Assembly: GCF_002860365.1 (NCBI RefSeq)
Contig: NZ_NMWT01000001.1
Coordinates: forward strand, 200,921 to 264,920
DNA: 64,000 bases
DNA from: Bifidobacterium parmae
GTDB taxonomy: Bacteria; Actinomycetota; Actinomycetes; Actinomycetales; Bifidobacteriaceae
Direction of reading: 5' to 3'
Shown: positions 50,231 to 61,008 of the stretch, one piece after another
Position numbering within the stretch: position 1 is the first letter of the stretch
How the letters are laid out: each line of letters starts with the position of its first letter
Translations under genes and position numbers: made by a program
The notes under the pieces: model-generated
Database searches by the model: none
Told to the model about the DNA's origin: nothing
What the model saw: the letters and a program-made list of their open reading frames with translations, nothing else

Positions 50231-51138
50231 TGATGGGCATCGAGGGAATGATCCGCGCCGCCGCGGCGCGACTGCGCGAGGCGGGCGTCGACACGCCCGA
50301 ACACGACGCGAAGCTCCTGCTCGCCGAGGCGGCCGGCGTCGAGCTGCGCGACGTCGACAAGGCGCTGCTCATGGGCGATCCGCTCGACGCCGGCCGCGGA
50401 GCCGGCACGGACGACGAGATCGCCGCGCGCTTCGACGCGATGGTCGCCCGCCGCGCCAAGCGCGAGCCGCTGCAGCACATCACCGGGCACGCGCCGTTCC
50501 GCTATCTCGACCTGAAGGTCGGACCGGGCGTGTTCATCCCGAGGCCGGAGACCGAGACCGTCGTGCAGGCGGGACTCGACTGGATCACGCGCAACGGTCT
50601 GTACCATCCGCTCGTCGTCGATCTGTGCGCCGGCTCGGGCGCGATCGGCCTCGCCGTCGCGACCGAGGTGCCCGGCGCCGAGGTGTGGGCCGTCGAGAAG
50701 TCGCCGGAGGCGTACGCGTGGACGGAACGCAACCGCGACCTCATCGCGCGCGCGAACCCGACCGCCGGCTACAACTACCATCTCGAATTCGGCGACGCGA
50801 CCAGCACGCTCACCCTCCCGCAGCTCGACGGGCGCGTCGACGCCGTCATCACGAACCCGCCGTACGTGCCGCTCGACCAGATCCCCGAACAGCCGGAGGT
50901 GCGCGACCACGATCCCGCGCTCGCGCTGTACGGCGGCTCGGCGGACGGCGCGCTCATCCCTGAGCGGATCGTGCTGCGCGCCGCGCGGCTGCTGCGCGCC
51001 GGCGGCGTGCTCGTCATGGAGCACGACGTGACGCAGGGGGAGCGGCTCGTCGCCTACGCGCGCGCGAACGGCTTCGCGACGGCCCGAACCGAGAACGACT
51101 GGACCGGCCGCCCGCGCTTCCTCTTCGCCGAACGGTAG
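50230..51138 (+). CDS. prmC: Release factor glutamine methyltransferase
   Basis: This 302-residue SAM-dependent enzyme methylates the Gln of the GGQ motif in release factors. An N-terminal helical domain is followed by IPRPETETVV, the SAM-binding VVDLCAGSGAIGLAVA and the catalytic NPPYVP motif. The start ATG 50230 overlaps the prfA stop (TGATG), a conserved gene order. The second ATG (50233) is equally near. A perfect palindromic terminator follows. Confidence 0.95.
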   Translation: MMGIEGMIRAAAARLREAGVDTPEHDAKLLLAEAAGVELRDVDKALLMGDPLDAGRGAGTDDEIAARFDAMVARRAKREPLQHITGHAPFRYLDLKVGPGVFIPRPETETVVQAGLDWITRNGLYHPLVVDLCAGSGAIGLAVATEVPGAEVWAVEKSPEAYAWTERNRDLIARANPTAGYNYHLEFGDATSTLTLPQLDGRVDAVITNPPYVPLDQIPEQPEVRDHDPALALYGGSADGALIPERIVLRAARLLRAGGVLVMEHDVTQGERLVAYARANGFATARTENDWTGRPRFLFAER

Positions 51139-51160
51139 AATTCGCCGAACGGTAGAACTC

Positions 51161-51186
51161 GGCCTCCCTCGTCGACGAGGGAGGCC
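51161..51186. terminator. Perfect palindrome terminator after prmC
   Basis: The 13-bp arms GGCCTCCCTCGTC and its complement meet without a spacer (51161-51186), then TTCGTGTTTC. A 15-bp direct repeat, CGCCGAACGGTAGAA, around the prmC stop (51127-51141 and about 51143-51157) precedes it. Confidence 0.75.
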
Positions 51187-51485
51187 TTCGTGTTTCGAAA
51201 TGCGGAAAACAGCCGCATGTCGGACGAAAACGTGGGTTGTCTCACAATAAGAAACACCATTGCGGGCGGTACCGGCATGCCTGTATAACAGTCGGCGGCA
51301 AGCATCGTGGGAGAGGAGACGAGGGTGCCGCGCGCATGGCCACAAGCCGGGCGCGCCGCACGCCGACAGGAGTCCCGCGCGCACATCATGCGCGTCCCCG
51401 CACGAGCCGACGGTCCCGGAGGGTCCGGGAAGAGGCTCATGGCCACGGTGCGCAATTCACGAAGAAGAAAGAAGGCAGAACAGTC

Positions 51486-52664
51486 ATGTTCTCCAAGAAG
51501 ATGATCGCGGCCGGCGCGGCCGCCGTCATGGCCATGTCGCTCGCCGGATGCTCCGGCGGCAGCATGGACGACTCCTCCAGCTCCAGCTCCGCCGCTTCGG
51601 GCGACACCATCACCATCGGTTCCGTGACCACCAACTCCGGCACCGCCGCCGCGTACGGCGAGGCCGAGGTCAAGGGCTTCGAGCTGGCCGTCTCCGAGAT
51701 CAACGCCAAGGGCGGTATCAACGGCAAGAAGGTCAAGCTGGAGTCCCTCGACGACAAGGGCGACGCCACCGAGGCGTCCAACGCCTACAACAAGCTCGCC
51801 GCCGACAACAACGTGCTCGCCGTGGCCGGCCCGACCATCTCCGCCACCACCGCCGCCGTCGCGCCGCTGGCCGACCAGACCAAGCTGGTCACCATCGCCC
51901 CGGCCGCCACCTCCGACTCCATCGAGACCGGCAACTACCTGTTCCGCACCTGCTTCAAGGACTCCTACCAGGGTGAGGTGGCCGCCCGCTTCGCCGCCGA
52001 GAACCTGAAGGTCAAGAAGGTCGCCGTGCTCTACGGCACCGGCGATCCGTACTCCTCCGGCGTCGGCGAGGCCTTCGCCAAGGCCGCCGAGAAGCTCGGC
52101 ATGCAGGTGGTCGACAAGGAGAGCTCCTCCTCCGCCGACGACACCGAGTACTCCGCCCAGCTGCAGAAGATCCAGGCCTCCGGCGCCGAGCTGCTGTACG
52201 CCCCGTACTACTACTCCGTGGCCGGCCCGTACATCATCCCGCAGGCCCGCTCCGTCGGCTTCGAGGGCTACGTGATGGGCCCCGACGGCTACGACGGCCT
52301 CAAGCTCACCGGCGACAAGTCCCAGTACGACAAGACCTTCTACACCACCCACTACTCGGCCGACGACACCTCCAACACCAAGGTGCAGGACTTCATCAAG
52401 TCCTACAAGGCCAAGAACAACGCCGATCCGAACACCTTCGCCGCCCTCGGCTACGACACGATCTACATGATCAAGCAGGCCATCGAGAAGGCCGGCAAGA
52501 GCGCCACCCGCGAGGACGTGCGCAACGCCGTCGCCGGCATGAGCTTCGAAGGCGTCACCGGCAAGTTCACGATGGACAAGTCCGGCTCGCCGACCAAGTC
52601 CGTGATTGTGCTCGAACTCAAGGACGGCAAGCCCGTCTACAACACCACCGTCCAGCCCAAGTGA
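51486..52664 (+). CDS. livK: Branched-chain amino acid ABC transporter binding lipoprotein
   Basis: This is a 392-residue binding protein lipidated at Cys22 (lipobox SLAGC), with a Ser-rich tether, then the Leu/Ile/Val-binding fold: ITIGSVTTNSGTAAAYGEAE, GKKVKLESLDDKGDATEASN and AVAGPTISATTAAVAPLAD. It binds amino acids outside the cell and delivers them to LivHM. The start has AAGAAGG at a rather long spacing. It heads a complete livKHMGF operon. The 51187-51485 leader shows no gene. Confidence 0.92.
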   Translation: MFSKKMIAAGAAAVMAMSLAGCSGGSMDDSSSSSSAASGDTITIGSVTTNSGTAAAYGEAEVKGFELAVSEINAKGGINGKKVKLESLDDKGDATEASNAYNKLAADNNVLAVAGPTISATTAAVAPLADQTKLVTIAPAATSDSIETGNYLFRTCFKDSYQGEVAARFAAENLKVKKVAVLYGTGDPYSSGVGEAFAKAAEKLGMQVVDKESSSSADDTEYSAQLQKIQASGAELLYAPYYYSVAGPYIIPQARSVGFEGYVMGPDGYDGLKLTGDKSQYDKTFYTTHYSADDTSNTKVQDFIKSYKAKNNADPNTFAALGYDTIYMIKQAIEKAGKSATREDVRNAVAGMSFEGVTGKFTMDKSGSPTKSVIVLELKDGKPVYNTTVQPK

Positions 52665-52721
52665 GCCACGCTCCAGTGAGTCCCGCCCACCAGGGTCGCG
52701 GCGTGTGACGCGACGAGAACA

Positions 52722-52756
52722 GGAGAGCGGCCGGTTCGCCGGCCCTCTCCGTTTTT
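52722..52756 (+). terminator. Partial terminator between livK and livH
   Basis: GGAGAG-C-GGCCGG (52722-52734) pairs with CCGGCC-CTCTCC (52739-52750), followed by GTTTTT. It lies between the binding-protein gene and the membrane genes and may lower expression of the latter. The following 52780-52862 holds imperfect GATTCCGTCAAT-type repeats. Confidence 0.75.
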
Positions 52757-52876
52757 GCGTTTTCATGCGCCCGTTCCGTTCGATTCGGATCGTCCGGATT
52801 CCGTTCGTTTCAATTCCGTCAATTCCGATTCCGTCAATCCCGGTTTCGTCAATCTCATAGAAAGAAAGGGGGAGCG

Positions 52877-53803
52877 ATGACCGATCAGATCATCATGTTC
52901 ATCAGCCAGCTGTTCAGCGGTCTCAAGATCGGCAGCGTCTACGCGCTCGTGGCGCTCGGCTACACCATGGTCTACGGCATCATCCGACTGATCAACTTCG
53001 CCCACGGCGATTTCATCATGGTCGGCGCCTATGTGCTGATGCTCACCATTCCCGCCATCGTCGCCATGGGCATGCCCGCCTGGGTGGCGATCGTCCCGGC
53101 CATCCTCGTGTGCGTGGCCGTCGGCATCATCGTCGAGAAGGCCGCCTACAAGCCGGTGCGTGAGAAGGGCAATTCGATGACCGCCCTCATCACCGCCATC
53201 GCCATGTCGCTGCTGCTGGAGAACGGCGCCCAGGCCGTCTTCGGCGCCGACTTCCAGACCGTCCCGACGATCTTCCACCTGCCGTCCATCGCGTTCGGCA
53301 AGCTCAAGCTGCCCGGCGACACGCTCCTGACCATCGTGCTCGGCCTGATCATCATGATCGGCCTGCAGCTGTTCGTCAAGTTCACCAAGCAGGGCAAGGC
53401 CATGCGCGCCGTCTCCGAGGACAAGGAGGCCGCCGTGCTCATGGGCATCAACGTGAACTCCACGATCGCCCTCACCTTCGCGATCGGCTCCGGCCTCGCC
53501 GCCGTCGCCTCGCTCATGTACTGCGCCGCCTACCCGCAGGTCTCCCCGATGATGGGCGCCATGCTCGGCCTCAAGGCGTTCGTCGCCGCCGTGCTCGGCG
53601 GCATCGGCTCGATCCCGGGCGCCATGATCGGCGGCATCGCCATCGGCCTCGTCGAGAGCCTCACCAAGGCGTACATCGGCACGATCACCGGCGGCGTCAT
53701 CACCTCGGCGTTCTCCGACGCCATCGTGTTCGCCATCCTGATCGTCGTGCTGCTGGTCAAGCCGTCCGGCATCATGGGCAAGAACGAGGGGGAGAAGGTC
53801 TGA
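52877..53803 (+). CDS. livH: Branched-chain amino acid ABC permease
   Basis: This is a 308-residue inner-membrane permease of about eight helices, LivH type: SGLKIGSVYALVALGYTMVYG, then INFAHGDFIMVGAYV and SEDKEAAVLMGINVN, with GLKAFVAAVLGGIGSIPGAM. It pairs with LivM, whose gene starts after a 1-bp gap. AAAGGGGGAG precedes the ATG. It is part of the five-gene importer. Confidence 0.93.
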   Translation: MTDQIIMFISQLFSGLKIGSVYALVALGYTMVYGIIRLINFAHGDFIMVGAYVLMLTIPAIVAMGMPAWVAIVPAILVCVAVGIIVEKAAYKPVREKGNSMTALITAIAMSLLLENGAQAVFGADFQTVPTIFHLPSIAFGKLKLPGDTLLTIVLGLIIMIGLQLFVKFTKQGKAMRAVSEDKEAAVLMGINVNSTIALTFAIGSGLAAVASLMYCAAYPQVSPMMGAMLGLKAFVAAVLGGIGSIPGAMIGGIAIGLVESLTKAYIGTITGGVITSAFSDAIVFAILIVVLLVKPSGIMGKNEGEKV

Positions 53804-53804
53804 T

Positions 53805-54917
53805 ATGAAGAAGTCCATGCTTTCCACGAGGCAGTCGTACCTCGTGTGCTTCCTCGGCATCCTCGCCTCGTTCGGCGTCGTCATGGCGCTGTGCGAGTCC
53901 GGCATCGCCAACTCCTACATCAAGGGCATCATGATGACCGCGTGCATCGCCATCATCATGACCACCTCGCTGAACCTCACGATCGGCGTGCTCGGCCAGC
54001 TGACGCTCGGCTGCTGCGGCTTCGAGGCGATCGGTGCGTACGTGGCCGCCCTCGCCTCCAAGTACATGGTCGCCACCGGCATGCTCGTCGACCCGACGCT
54101 GCGCTTCCTCGTCACCACGCTGCTCGGCGGCGTCGTGGCCTGCGTGTTCGGCATCCTCATCGGCATCCCGGCGCTGCGCCTGCATGGCGACTACCTCGCC
54201 ATCATCACGCTCGGCTTCGGCGAGATCATCCGCGTCATCATCCAGAACCTCAAGGTGGCCGGCGGCATGGGCCTCGACAAGGGCGCGGCCGGCCAGGCGC
54301 TCATCGGCATCGAGCGCACCGCCAACCTGTACATCGTGTTCTGGATCATGATCATCACCGTCGTGGTGCTGTTCATGTTCGGCCGCTCCCGCTACGGCCG
54401 CGCCGTCAAGGCCATCCGCGACGACGAGATCGCCGCCGGCGCCTCCGGCCTCAACACCACGTACCTCAAGGTGCTCGTCTTCGCGATCTCCGCGTTCTTC
54501 GCCGGCATCGCGGGCGGCATCTTCGCCCAGTACATCGGCTCGCTCAACCCGACGATGGCCGGCTGGCTCAACTCCATCAACTACGTGATCATGGTCGTCT
54601 TCGGCGGCATGGGCTCGATCACCGGTTCGATCGTCTCCGCGATCGGCCTGACGATCCTGCCGGAGCTGCTGCGCGCGTTCGCCGACTACCGCATGCTCGC
54701 GTACTCGGTGGTGCTCGTGCTCGTCATGATCTTCCGCCCGCAGGGCATCTTCGGCTCCTGGGAGTTCTCGCTGCCGCGCCTCGTGAACCGTCTGCTGTTC
54801 CGCAACCCGAAGGCCGAGGCCGAGGAGAAGGCCGAAGCCGCCGAGGCCGGAAAGACGGACGCCGCGACCGAGACCGTCGCAACCGCCGCAACCGCCACGG
54901 AAACGAAGGAGGCGTGA
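53805..54917 (+). CDS. livM: Branched-chain amino acid ABC permease
   Basis: This is a 370-residue permease, LivM type: NLTIGVLGQLTLGCCGFEAIGAYVAA is the family region (cited in part), then LGFGEIIRVIIQNL and RDDEIAAGASGLNTTYLKVL, and FGGMGSITGSIVSAIGL. The last 35 residues are an Ala/Glu/Thr-rich tail in the cytoplasm not found in standard LivM. It starts immediately after livH and ends 1 bp before livG, so the operon is tightly coupled. Confidence 0.93.
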   Translation: MKKSMLSTRQSYLVCFLGILASFGVVMALCESGIANSYIKGIMMTACIAIIMTTSLNLTIGVLGQLTLGCCGFEAIGAYVAALASKYMVATGMLVDPTLRFLVTTLLGGVVACVFGILIGIPALRLHGDYLAIITLGFGEIIRVIIQNLKVAGGMGLDKGAAGQALIGIERTANLYIVFWIMIITVVVLFMFGRSRYGRAVKAIRDDEIAAGASGLNTTYLKVLVFAISAFFAGIAGGIFAQYIGSLNPTMAGWLNSINYVIMVVFGGMGSITGSIVSAIGLTILPELLRAFADYRMLAYSVVLVLVMIFRPQGIFGSWEFSLPRLVNRLLFRNPKAEAEEKAEAAEAGKTDAATETVATAATATETKEA

Positions 54918-54918
54918 G

Positions 54919-55788
54919 ATGACCGACGCGAAGACCAGCGAACAGCCCATCCTCAAGGCCGAGCACCTCGGCATCACCTTCGGCGGCCTCAAGGCCGTCT
55001 CCGACTTCAACATGACGATCCACAAGGGCGAGCTCATCGGTCTGATCGGCCCGAACGGCGCCGGCAAGACCACCGTGTTCAACCTGCTGACCGGCGTGTA
55101 CAAGCCCACGGAAGGCGACTTCTGGCTGGACGGCGAGCACATGAACGGCAAGAAGACCTACCAGGTCGTGCGCGCCGGCATCGCCCGCACCTTCCAGAAC
55201 ATCCGCCTGTTCAAGCAGCTCACGGTCGAGCAGAACGTGCTCGTCGCCTTCGACGAATCGTTCAGCTACCATCTGGGCGGCGCCATCTTCCGCACCCCGC
55301 GCTTCTGGAAGCAGGAGAACGAGATGCACGCCAAGGCGATGGACCTGCTGAAGATCTTCGACCTCGACGGCCTCGCCTCCACGCAGGCCGCGAACCTGCC
55401 GTACGGCCAGCAGCGCAAGCTGGAGATCGCGCGCGCCCTCGCCACCGGCATGAAGCTGCTGCTCCTCGACGAGCCGGCCGCCGGCATGAACCCGACCGAG
55501 ACCGAGGATCTGCTGCGCTGCATCAACACGATCCGCGACCGCTTCGGCATCGCGATCCTGCTCATCGAACACGACATGAGCCTCGTGATGAGCGTGTGCC
55601 AGCGCATCCAGGTGCTCGACTACGGCCGCACGATCGCCTCCGGCACCCCGGAGGAGATCGCCAACAACCCGCAGGTCATCTCCGCCTACCTGGGCGCCGA
55701 CGACTCCGACGACGCCGAAGCCGACTCCACCGACCACGCGACGCCCGAACCGAGCATCGCCAAGACCATGCAGGAAGGGGCACGCTGA
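54919..55788 (+). CDS. livG: Branched-chain amino acid ABC transporter ATPase
   Basis: This is a 289-residue ATPase subunit: Walker A GPNGAGKTT, LivG-specific ARTFQNIRLFKQLTVEQNVL, signature LPYGQQRKLEIARAL and Walker B LLLLDEPAAGMNPTE. It lies between livM and livF; the C-terminal 30 residues are acidic and unlike the core family. It works as a heterodimer with LivF. Confidence 0.95.
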   Translation: MTDAKTSEQPILKAEHLGITFGGLKAVSDFNMTIHKGELIGLIGPNGAGKTTVFNLLTGVYKPTEGDFWLDGEHMNGKKTYQVVRAGIARTFQNIRLFKQLTVEQNVLVAFDESFSYHLGGAIFRTPRFWKQENEMHAKAMDLLKIFDLDGLASTQAANLPYGQQRKLEIARALATGMKLLLLDEPAAGMNPTETEDLLRCINTIRDRFGIAILLIEHDMSLVMSVCQRIQVLDYGRTIASGTPEEIANNPQVISAYLGADDSDDAEADSTDHATPEPSIAKTMQEGAR

Positions 55789-56492
55789 TGCTGGAAATCA
55801 AGGATCTGTGCGTCTCCTACGGCGCGATCGAGGCGGTCAAGGGCATCAGCCTGACCGTGAACGACGGCGAGATCGTCTCGCTGATCGGCGCGAACGGCGC
55901 CGGCAAGACCACGACGCTGCACACGATCACCGGCCTCGTGCCGGCGAAGTCCGGCTCGATCGTCTACGACGGCCACGACCTGCTCAAGACGCATGCGAAC
56001 AAGATCGTGACCCTCGGCATGGCGCACGTGCCGGAAGGCCGCCACGTGTTCACCCGCATGACCGTGCAGGAGAACCTGGAGATGGGCGCGTTCAGCCTCA
56101 AGGACCAGTCCGGCATGACCAAGGACCTCGACATGGTGTTCGACTACTTCCCGCGCCTCAAGGAGCGCCGCCGCCAGCTGGCCGGCACGCTCTCCGGCGG
56201 CGAGCAGCAGATGGTCGCCATGGGCCGCGCCCTGATGAGCCATCCGAAGACCATCCTCATGGACGAGCCTTCGATGGGCCTGTCGCCGCTGCTCGTCAAG
56301 GAGATCTTCAACATCATCGTGACGCTGCGCAAGGAGGGCATCACCGTGCTCCTCGTCGAGCAGAACGCGAAGATGGCCCTGTCCATCGCCGACCGCGCCT
56401 ACGTGCTCGAGACGGGCCGCATCACGATGGAGGGCAAGGCCTCCGACCTGCTCCACGACGAGAAGGTCCGCAAGGCCTACCTCGGCGCGTGA
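55788..56492 (+). CDS. livF: Branched-chain amino acid ABC transporter ATPase
   Basis: This is a 234-residue ATPase subunit: Walker A GANGAGKTTTLHTITGL, then GMAHVPEGRHVFTRMTVQEN typical of LivF, signature LSGGEQQMVAMGRAL and Walker B ILMDEPSMGLSP. The start ATG 55788 overlaps the livG stop (TGATG). A strong bidirectional hairpin follows. Confidence 0.95.
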   Translation: MLEIKDLCVSYGAIEAVKGISLTVNDGEIVSLIGANGAGKTTTLHTITGLVPAKSGSIVYDGHDLLKTHANKIVTLGMAHVPEGRHVFTRMTVQENLEMGAFSLKDQSGMTKDLDMVFDYFPRLKERRRQLAGTLSGGEQQMVAMGRALMSHPKTILMDEPSMGLSPLLVKEIFNIIVTLRKEGITVLLVEQNAKMALSIADRAYVLETGRITMEGKASDLLHDEKVRKAYLGA

Positions 56493-56516
56493 GCGTCCGG
56501 TAGCGCCGGAAGACAG

Positions 56517-56551
56517 CGTGGCCCCCTCCGCGATGAACGGAGGGGGCCACG
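56517..56551. terminator. Bidirectional terminator after livF
   Basis: CGTGGCCCCCTCCG (56517-56530) and its complement (56538-56551) form a perfect 14-bp stem with a 7-nt loop between convergent genes. Confidence 0.85.
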
Positions 56552-56556
56552 TCGTC

Positions 56557-57267
56557 TCACGCCCGGCAGTAGTCCTGGTAGACGCTGGCGTCCTTGTCGG
56601 TGATCGTCTTGATCACGCGGGCCGGATTGCCGACGGCCACCGAGTTCGCGGGGATGTCCTTGGTGACGACCGCGCCGGCGCCGATCACGCAGCCGTCGCC
56701 GATGGTCACGCCGCCGAGCACGGTCACGTTGCCGCCGAACCAGCAGTTCGAGCCGATCCGGATCGGCTCGCCGTACTCGTAGTCGTAGGCGGAGCCGTCC
56801 TCGCGCGTGCGCACGTTGCGGTCCTGCCACCTGAGCGGGTGCATCGGCGGCAGCAGGGAGACGTTCGGTCCGAACAGCACGTCGTCGCCGATCGTGACCG
56901 GCGCGCAGTCGAGCACGGTGAAGTTGAAGTTCGCGAACACGCGGTCGCCGATTCGCGTGTGGCACCCGTAGTCGAAGAAGACGGGGCCCATCACGTCGAG
57001 GTTCGCGCCGTGGCCGGGCAGCAGCTCGTCGAGGATCGCGGCTCGCGTCGCGTCGTCGTGGCGGGAGGTCGCGTTGAAGCGGGTGCACAGGTCGCCGGCC
57101 TTGCGGCGCAGTTCGTCGAGTTCCGGGTCGGAGGCGTCGTACAGCTTGCCGTCGAGCATCTCCTCGCGTTCGGAGCGTCGCGGCGTCGGCAGTTCGACGG
57201 GCGGGACCGCGAAGACGGGGGAATCGGAATCGTTGGAAACGTTGTCATCGGTGGTGGCGTCGGTCAT
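56557..57267 (-). CDS. Sugar O-acetyltransferase (Maa/LacA-like, left-handed beta-helix)
   Basis: This is a 236-residue acetyl-CoA transferase. After an acidic N-terminal extension of about 35 residues comes the maltose-acetyltransferase N-domain (REEMLDGKLYDASDPEL), then the hexapeptide repeats (IGDDVLFGPNVSLLPPMHPL, IGSNCWFGGNVTVLGGVTIG) and the terminal GNPARVIKTI. Members acetylate maltose, galactosides or related sugars. The His of PPMHPL is the likely catalytic residue. It is divergent from the Sua5-like gene. Confidence 0.88.
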   Translation of the reverse strand: MTDATTDDNVSNDSDSPVFAVPPVELPTPRRSEREEMLDGKLYDASDPELDELRRKAGDLCTRFNATSRHDDATRAAILDELLPGHGANLDVMGPVFFDYGCHTRIGDRVFANFNFTVLDCAPVTIGDDVLFGPNVSLLPPMHPLRWQDRNVRTREDGSAYDYEYGEPIRIGSNCWFGGNVTVLGGVTIGDGCVIGAGAVVTKDIPANSVAVGNPARVIKTITDKDASVYQDYCRA

Positions 57268-57407
57268 GATGCTCCTTTGCGTGGTGCGTATGTCGCGGGT
57301 TTTCGATTCAGCTTAGATGTACGAGCGTACATAACGGCGTATGTGTGGCGGTCGAGGTGCGATGGTGCAATGATGGATTGTGGAAAACAGGTTTCAGGAG
57401 GCGTTCG

Positions 57408-58055
57408 ATGAGTGAGATTCGTGCGATCGACGACGATGCGCTGCACGAGGCGGCGGCCATCGTGCGGGACGGCGGACTGGTGGTGATCCCCACGGACACG
57501 GTGTACGGGATTGCCGGCGACCCGCGTTCGACCCGCGCCATCGACCGCATCTACGAGCTCAAGCGCCGTCCGCGCTTCAAGGCGCTGCAGGTACTGCTCG
57601 CCGACGTCGAACAGCTCGACGGGATCGGCCTCGACCTGCCCGCCCCGCTCAACCGCCTTTCCGCGCGGTTCCTGCCCGGCGCGTTCTCGCCGATCGCCGT
57701 CGCGCGCGAGGACTGCACGCTGAAGACCGTCGCCAAGGACGGCACGCAGGGCATCCGCGTGCCCAATTCGACGCTCGCGCTGCGCATCCTCAGGGCCACC
57801 GGCCCGCTCGCCGCGTCCAGCGCGAACCTGTCCGGCGACGAGAGCGCGCAGAGCGTCCACGAGGCCGTCGAGGCGTTCGGCGACGCCGTCGCCCTGTATC
57901 TCGACGGCGGCTCGACGCCCGGCCACGTCTCCAGCACCGTCGTCGCCGCCGACCCGCACGAGCGCGACGGCATCGCCATCCTGCGCGAGGGCGTGATCGG
58001 CCAGTCCGAGATCCGCGCCGCGCTGCACGTCAACGGGGGAGGACTCGGCGCATGA
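57408..58055 (+). CDS. Sua5/YrdC-family protein, probable threonylcarbamoyl-AMP synthase
   Basis: This 215-residue protein makes threonylcarbamoyl-adenylate for the t6A37 modification of tRNAs reading ANN codons. Marks are GGLVVIPTDTVYGIAGDP, the basic ELKRRPRFKALQVLLAD, FLPGAFSPIAVAR and GPLAASSANLSGD. Only the YrdC domain is visible. CAGGAGG at 57396-57402 fixes ATG 57408. The next gene overlaps its stop (ATGA). Confidence 0.85.
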   Translation: MSEIRAIDDDALHEAAAIVRDGGLVVIPTDTVYGIAGDPRSTRAIDRIYELKRRPRFKALQVLLADVEQLDGIGLDLPAPLNRLSARFLPGAFSPIAVAREDCTLKTVAKDGTQGIRVPNSTLALRILRATGPLAASSANLSGDESAQSVHEAVEAFGDAVALYLDGGSTPGHVSSTVVAADPHERDGIAILREGVIGQSEIRAALHVNGGGLGA

Positions 58056-59266
58056 GGATCTACCTGTTCATCGCCGCCATCGCCGGCGGCGCCACCTACC
58101 TGCTCACGCCGATCGTGCGCCACGTGGCGATCGAGATCGGCGCGGTCGGCGAGGTGCGCGCCCGCGACGTCCACAAGATCCCGACGCCGCGCATGGGCGG
58201 CCTCGGCATGATGCTCGGCTTCGCCGTCGCCATGCTGTTCGCCAGCCACATCAGCTTCATCCAGGGCCTGTTCCAAGGCAGCCACCTGCCGTGGGTCGTG
58301 CTCGCCGGCGCGGTCATGATCTGCCTGCTCGGCATGGCCGACGACCTGTGGGACCTCGACTGGATGCTCAAGCTCGCCGGCCAGCTGCTCATCTCCGTGT
58401 TCGTCGCGTGGGGCGGCCTGCAGATCATCTCCCTGCCGCTCGGTTCGCTCGTCACCGCCTCGCCGAGCCTGTCGATGGCGATCACCGCGTTCCTCATCGT
58501 CGCGTCGATCAACGCGGTCAACTTCGTCGACGGCCTCGACGGCCTCGCCTCCGGCATCGTCGCGATCGGCGGCATCGCGTTCGCGATCTACTCGTACATC
58601 CTCGCGCGCACGTCGCCCTCCTACGCGTCGATGGCGACGCTCATCGACGTGGCGCTCGTCGGCATCTGCGTCGGATTCATCCTGCACAACTGGCATCCGG
58701 CGAAACTGTTCATGGGCGATTCCGGCTCGATGCTGCTCGGCTACCTCATCACCTGCGCGTCGATCGTGATGACCGGCCGCATCGACCCCGCCTCCGTGCA
58801 CACGAGCATGTACCTGCCGGTGTTCATGCCGATCCTGCTGCCGATCCTCGTGCTGTTCCTGCCCGTGCTCGACATGTGCCTGGCGATTGTGCGCAGGCTC
58901 GCGAAGGGCCAGTCGCCGATGCACCCCGACCGCATGCACCTGCACCACCGCATGCTCAGGATCGGCCACACGGTGCGCGGCGCCGTAGCGATCCTGTGGT
59001 CGTGGGCCGCGCTCATCTCGTTCGGCTCGCTGATGATCCTGTTCTTCAAGGCGTGGCACGTGTTCATCGGCATGGCGGTCGTGGGCGCGGTGCTCGCCGT
59101 CGTCACGATGTACCCGTACCTGAAGCGCCGCGTGCCCGAAATCATGGAGGAGAACGCGCGTGAGGCGGTCGCCAAGGCGGAGCACGCCTCCGGCCGCGTC
59201 AACGACGCCGCCGGGGACGACGGCGACGCGGACGGCGACGGCAAGGCCTCGGGGAACGCCGCATAA
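58052..59266 (+). CDS. Undecaprenyl-phosphate sugar-phosphate transferase (WecA/TagO/MraY family)
   Basis: This is a 404-residue membrane enzyme with about ten helices that loads an aminosugar-phosphate on the lipid carrier for wall polymers or polysaccharides. Family sites are present: HKIPTPRMGGLGM, LGMADDLWDLDW, AVNFVDGLDGLASG, KLFMGDSGSMLLGY and the C-terminal HPDRMHLHHRMLRIGHT. The last 40 residues are an Asp/Gly/Ala-rich tail. It overlaps the Sua5-like gene by 4 bp. Confidence 0.9.
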   Translation: MRIYLFIAAIAGGATYLLTPIVRHVAIEIGAVGEVRARDVHKIPTPRMGGLGMMLGFAVAMLFASHISFIQGLFQGSHLPWVVLAGAVMICLLGMADDLWDLDWMLKLAGQLLISVFVAWGGLQIISLPLGSLVTASPSLSMAITAFLIVASINAVNFVDGLDGLASGIVAIGGIAFAIYSYILARTSPSYASMATLIDVALVGICVGFILHNWHPAKLFMGDSGSMLLGYLITCASIVMTGRIDPASVHTSMYLPVFMPILLPILVLFLPVLDMCLAIVRRLAKGQSPMHPDRMHLHHRMLRIGHTVRGAVAILWSWAALISFGSLMILFFKAWHVFIGMAVVGAVLAVVTMYPYLKRRVPEIMEENAREAVAKAEHASGRVNDAAGDDGDADGDGKASGNAA

Positions 59267-60862
<1,596 letters not shown>

Positions 60863-60895
60863 TCGGCGCGTTCAGTCGGGTAGCGTATAACGCAT

Positions 60896-60932
60896 GACGT
60901 GGGGTCCCACCGGTCCGGTGGGACCCCACGTC
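60896..60932. terminator. Terminator after guaB
   Basis: GACGTGGGGTCCCACCGG and its complement form a nearly continuous 37-bp palindrome (60896-60932), with 18-bp arms around one base. No T run follows. It lies between convergent guaB and LacI genes. Confidence 0.8.
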
Positions 60933-61008
60933 GCGTTTCGGGGGAGCGGCGGCATCGTGTCGTCATGTCGCGTCGTCACGTCGCGTCATGCGCGGCCGCC
61001 GCGCGCGC